Made by a program: the position numbers and the translations under genes | Assembly: GCA_024281055.1 (NCBI GenBank) | Contig: JAMXLF010000016.1 | Location: forward strand, 1-38,039 | Reading direction: 5' to 3' | DNA: 38,039 bases | Source: Geobacteraceae bacterium | Lineage (GTDB): Bacteria > Desulfobacterota > Desulfuromonadia > Geobacterales > Geobacteraceae | Shown: positions 35,629 through 38,039 of the stretch, piece by piece | Layout of the letters: the number at the start of each line of letters is the position of its first letter | Position numbering within the stretch: the first letter of the stretch is position 1 | The notes under the pieces: generated by a model | What the model was told of the DNA's origin: nothing | The model's database searches: none | What the model saw: only the letters and a program-made list of their open reading frames with translations

Positions 35629-37836
35629 ATGTTAAAGGATTTGAAACTCGGAGCCAAGCTTACCGCCCTGTTCATGGTCATGGCACTGCTTGTGGCGGTG
35701 ACCGGCTGTTTCGGCATATGGAGTATCCGTACAGTCGGCAATAATGTTCAGGAGATGATCAAAACCCGCGCCGTCCAGGAAAAGCAGGTTGTGCTCATGA
35801 AGGTAGCCCTCCAGGAGTGCAGGGTGCATCTCCTGGAAGCCGCGATGGTGCTGAACGATTCAGACGAGTTCGAGCTCTCCAAAGGGGATTACGAGGCAAA
35901 ACGGGACCTCTTCAAGGGGTATTGCGACATCATCCTGAAGGGGAACAAGAAGCTCGGGATCCCTCCCGCGGCTAAGGGGAGCGCCCTTGAGCAGCGGGCC
36001 TTGGTGGTCGAGCAGAGCCTCTCGGCCTTTGAAACCGTTTCCGAGGAGCTCCTGGCGCGTAAGGCCGAGCTTCTCAAGGGGCTTAAAAAGGGAGTGGTTG
36101 ACCAGGCTGTCATGAAAGCCATGGCCGACGACAAATTGAACCGCCTGGCCCGGGTGACACTCATGGAGGAAACGGACAAGACCAGGGTTGCCGTGGACGA
36201 TCTACTGGTTACCGTCGGGGGGCTGATGACACAGGCGAAGGAAGAGGTCGTGTCCCTCCAACGCAATTCCACCATTGGCTTTGTCGTGGTCATCTTCGGG
36301 GCGATACTGCTCGCGATTATCCTCGGGATCATGGCCACGCGGAGCATGGTAAGACGGATACACGCCATCGCTCAGGCGCTCGATCGGGGCGCCGAAGGTG
36401 ACCTGACCGTTAAGGTCGCCGTCGATTCGGGGGACGAACTGGGACGGCTCGGTAGCGATTTCAATATCATGGCTGAAAAACTCGCTGGAACCGTAGGGAA
36501 CGTGAATAAGGCGAATGTGGAACTGATCGGCATCTCGCAGGATATCTCCGAGACTGCCAAACGGGTGGTGGACGGAGCGCAGCTCCAGGCTGAAGGGGTA
36601 AGTGCGACCTCTTCGGCGGTAACCCAGATCAACGCTTCGGTCAAGGCGGTCGCAGAAGGAGTTGATGGCCTTTCCCTCTCGGCTGCCGAGAGTTCTTCGT
36701 CGATCCTCGAGATGGCAGCCAGTATTGAGGAGGTTGCCCTGAACGTGGAGACACTGGCCCAGTCGGTGGAGGAGGTGAGTTCTTCCATCGGGGAGATGAC
36801 GGTGTCCATCAAGCAGGTCGGCAACAGCGTCGTCAGCCTCATGGAAGCTGCCGGGACTACCGCCTCTTCGGTGCTGGAAATGGACGGCTCTATCAAGCAG
36901 GTGGAGCAGAATGCCCAGGATACCGCTGCCATCTCGGAAGAGGTAAGGCGTGATGCGGAAACGGGCAAGAAGTCCGTAGAGGCTACCATCGCCGGGATCA
37001 ATGAGATCAAGCGCTCCTCACGGATAACCTCTGAGGTCATCGAGACCCTCTCGGTCCGTGCTTCGGATATCGGTGCCATCCTCTCGGTTATCGATGATGT
37101 GGCCGAGCAGACGAACCTGCTGGCGTTGAATGCCGCCATCATTGCGGCGCAGGCGGGCGAGCACGGCAAGGGCTTTGCCGTGGTTGCCGACGAGATCAAG
37201 GAGCTGGCGGAACGGACCAGCAGCTCCACGCGGGAGATAGCCCAGGTGATCAAGGGGGTCCAGGACGAGACGCGACGCGCGGTCGAAGCCATCAACCAAG
37301 CTGAGAAGAGCATCGCCGACGGTGAGCTGCTCTCCCAGAAATCCGGGGAGGCGCTGAACAAGATAGTTGCCGGTGTCCAGCAGGCAACGACCCAGGTTGA
37401 CAATATCGCCCGTGCCACGATGGAACAGGCGCGCGGGAGCAAGATGATCCGCGAGGCCATGGAACAGGTCTCCGAGATGGTGAGCCAGATCGCCAAGGCA
37501 ACCCGCGAGCAGGGTCAGGGGAGCGAGTTGATCATGACTGCAGTGGAGAAGATGAAAGGGCTGACCTCCCAGGTGCGGGCTTCAACCCGCGAGCAGAGCA
37601 AGGTCGGTAATTTCATCGCCAAGTCGACGGAGAATATCACCGGGATGATCCAGCAGATAAAGCGGGCTTGCGACGAGCAGAGCAAAGGGAGTGAGCAGAT
37701 CGTTCATTCCGTCGAAGATATCCAGATGTCGACCAATGTCAATCTCGAAGCGACCCGGGTGCTGGGTGAAGTGGTCGCGAGCCTCTCATGCCAGATCGAG
37801 ATATTGCAGAAGGAAATGGGCACGTTCAGTATCTGA
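35629..37836 (+). CDS. methyl-accepting chemotaxis protein
   Basis: A 735-residue chemoreceptor. TM1 is about residues 11-33, the periplasmic sensor domain 34-214 looks helical (no PAS or heme motif seen), TM2 is about 215-237, HAMP spans about 238-290, and a long signalling coiled coil follows. The hairpin tip reads [27 protein letters not shown] (written here in two parts: [15 protein letters not shown] and [12 protein letters not shown]) near residues 495-520. Canonical tips have IEAARAGE, so a Glu and the central Arg are replaced by Ile and Gln. Such tips are common in Geobacter receptors of the long class, which may signal through Frz- or Alf-like pathways rather than classical flagellar control. 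The ligand is unknown. It follows the cytochrome by 93 bases, and the next gene begins about 180 bases later. Confidence 0.94.
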   Translation: MLKDLKLGAKLTALFMVMALLVAVTGCFGIWSIRTVGNNVQEMIKTRAVQEKQVVLMKVALQECRVHLLEAAMVLNDSDEFELSKGDYEAKRDLFKGYCDIILKGNKKLGIPPAAKGSALEQRALVVEQSLSAFETVSEELLARKAELLKGLKKGVVDQAVMKAMADDKLNRLARVTLMEETDKTRVAVDDLLVTVGGLMTQAKEEVVSLQRNSTIGFVVVIFGAILLAIILGIMATRSMVRRIHAIAQALDRGAEGDLTVKVAVDSGDELGRLGSDFNIMAEKLAGTVGNVNKANVELIGISQDISETAKRVVDGAQLQAEGVSATSSAVTQINASVKAVAEGVDGLSLSAAESSSSILEMAASIEEVALNVETLAQSVEEVSSSIGEMTVSIKQVGNSVVSLMEAAGTTASSVLEMDGSIKQVEQNAQDTAAISEEVRRDAETGKKSVEATIAGINEIKRSSRITSEVIETLSVRASDIGAILSVIDDVAEQTNLLALNAAIIAAQAGEHGKGFAVVADEIKELAERTSSSTREIAQVIKGVQDETRRAVEAINQAEKSIADGELLSQKSGEALNKIVAGVQQATTQVDNIARATMEQARGSKMIREAMEQVSEMVSQIAKATREQGQGSELIMTAVEKMKGLTSQVRASTREQSKVGNFIAKSTENITGMIQQIKRACDEQSKGSEQIVHSVEDIQMSTNVNLEATRVLGEVVASLSCQIEILQKEMGTFSI

Positions 37837-38014
37837 TCCGTAAGTCGGCGGCCGGCAAGCTTCGCCGTCGGCAGAGGATATTGCCATCGCCATTGCCGGG
37901 CCTTTGCAGTTTCCTGGCAGCATTCGCGGCGTTATTCACGGCAGGTCCCTTCCGACCGTCAAACCCGTTTCGGGAGTGTGCGACCTGACAACGTTTTATG
38001 CAGAGGAGCAGTGA

Positions 38015-38039
38015 ATGAGCAGGATTGCTGCAAAGTTTG
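38015..38039 (+). CDS. start of an unidentified gene, cut by the window end
   Basis: ATG at 38015 with AGAGGAG eight bases before it, reading MSRIAAKF and continuing beyond the window. It follows the chemoreceptor gene in the same direction, so it may belong to a chemotaxis-related operon, but nothing in eight residues identifies it. The 178 bases between the two genes show no clear terminator or promoter. Confidence 0.5.

Noticed and set aside
37848-37872. Hairpin CGGCG/CGCCG after the chemoreceptor as a terminator
   Set aside because: The stem is short and there is no T-rich tract after it.
37788-37988. Short ORF at the end of the chemoreceptor gene
   Set aside because: It begins inside the receptor gene in another frame, has no ribosome binding site and no recognisable feature.

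Overview
The window looks like the chromosome of a Geobacter-type member of the Desulfuromonadia. This is inferred from a 12-heme c-type cytochrome lipoprotein, a heme-bearing outer-membrane barrel, a heme-bearing HD-GYP sensor, a Geobacter-style chemoreceptor, a tryptophan operon carrying both trpB2 and trpB, and GC-rich genes with several TTG starts. No database search was possible, so the genus is an inference. I saw no insertion sequence, prophage, CRISPR array or tRNA.

Layout. Positions 1-135 hold the 3' end of a 5S rRNA gene and the rRNA operon terminator. A membrane-anchored metallophosphoesterase follows (258-1412). A biotin operon bioF-bioH-bioC (1581-4367) starts behind a recognisable BirA operator/promoter. 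The minus-strand block 4380-10214 carries rlmI, an ArsR-family regulator, two dipeptide-type ABC ATPases without permeases, and a large HAMP-GAF-HD-GYP protein with a periplasmic CxxCH heme site. An AT-rich stretch without genes (10215-10931) separates it from a plus-strand housekeeping run: a SpoIID-domain protein, queA, tgt, yajC, secD, secF, a TPR protein, a terminator, recJ and a cation diffusion facilitator. Minus-strand htpG (20803-22740) is divergent from the tryptophan operon trpE-G-D-C-B2-F-B (23012-30329), which has no trpA directly after it.

The region 30330-31473 is regulatory-looking: a near-consensus promoter inside a perfect inverted repeat, two hairpins, two short ORFs with good ribosome binding sites, and a small lytic transglycosylase lipoprotein. 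The last 7 kb is the redox/sensing end. It has a minus-strand 12-heme lipoprotein cytochrome divergent from a porin-like protein with an N-terminal heme site (a Cyc2-like layout) and a monoheme cytochrome, followed by a chemoreceptor and the first codons of one more gene.

How the genes work together. bioF/H/C make the pimeloyl chain and its first biotin intermediate, probably under BirA control. queA and tgt act in queuosine tRNA modification, and yajC/secD/secF form the accessory Sec translocase. The trp genes cover anthranilate to tryptophan apart from the alpha subunit. The most interesting signals are the heme-fused porin with its cytochrome neighbours (a possible electron conduit across the outer membrane), the heme-bearing HD-GYP sensor, and the operator/promoter/hairpin element near 30400.
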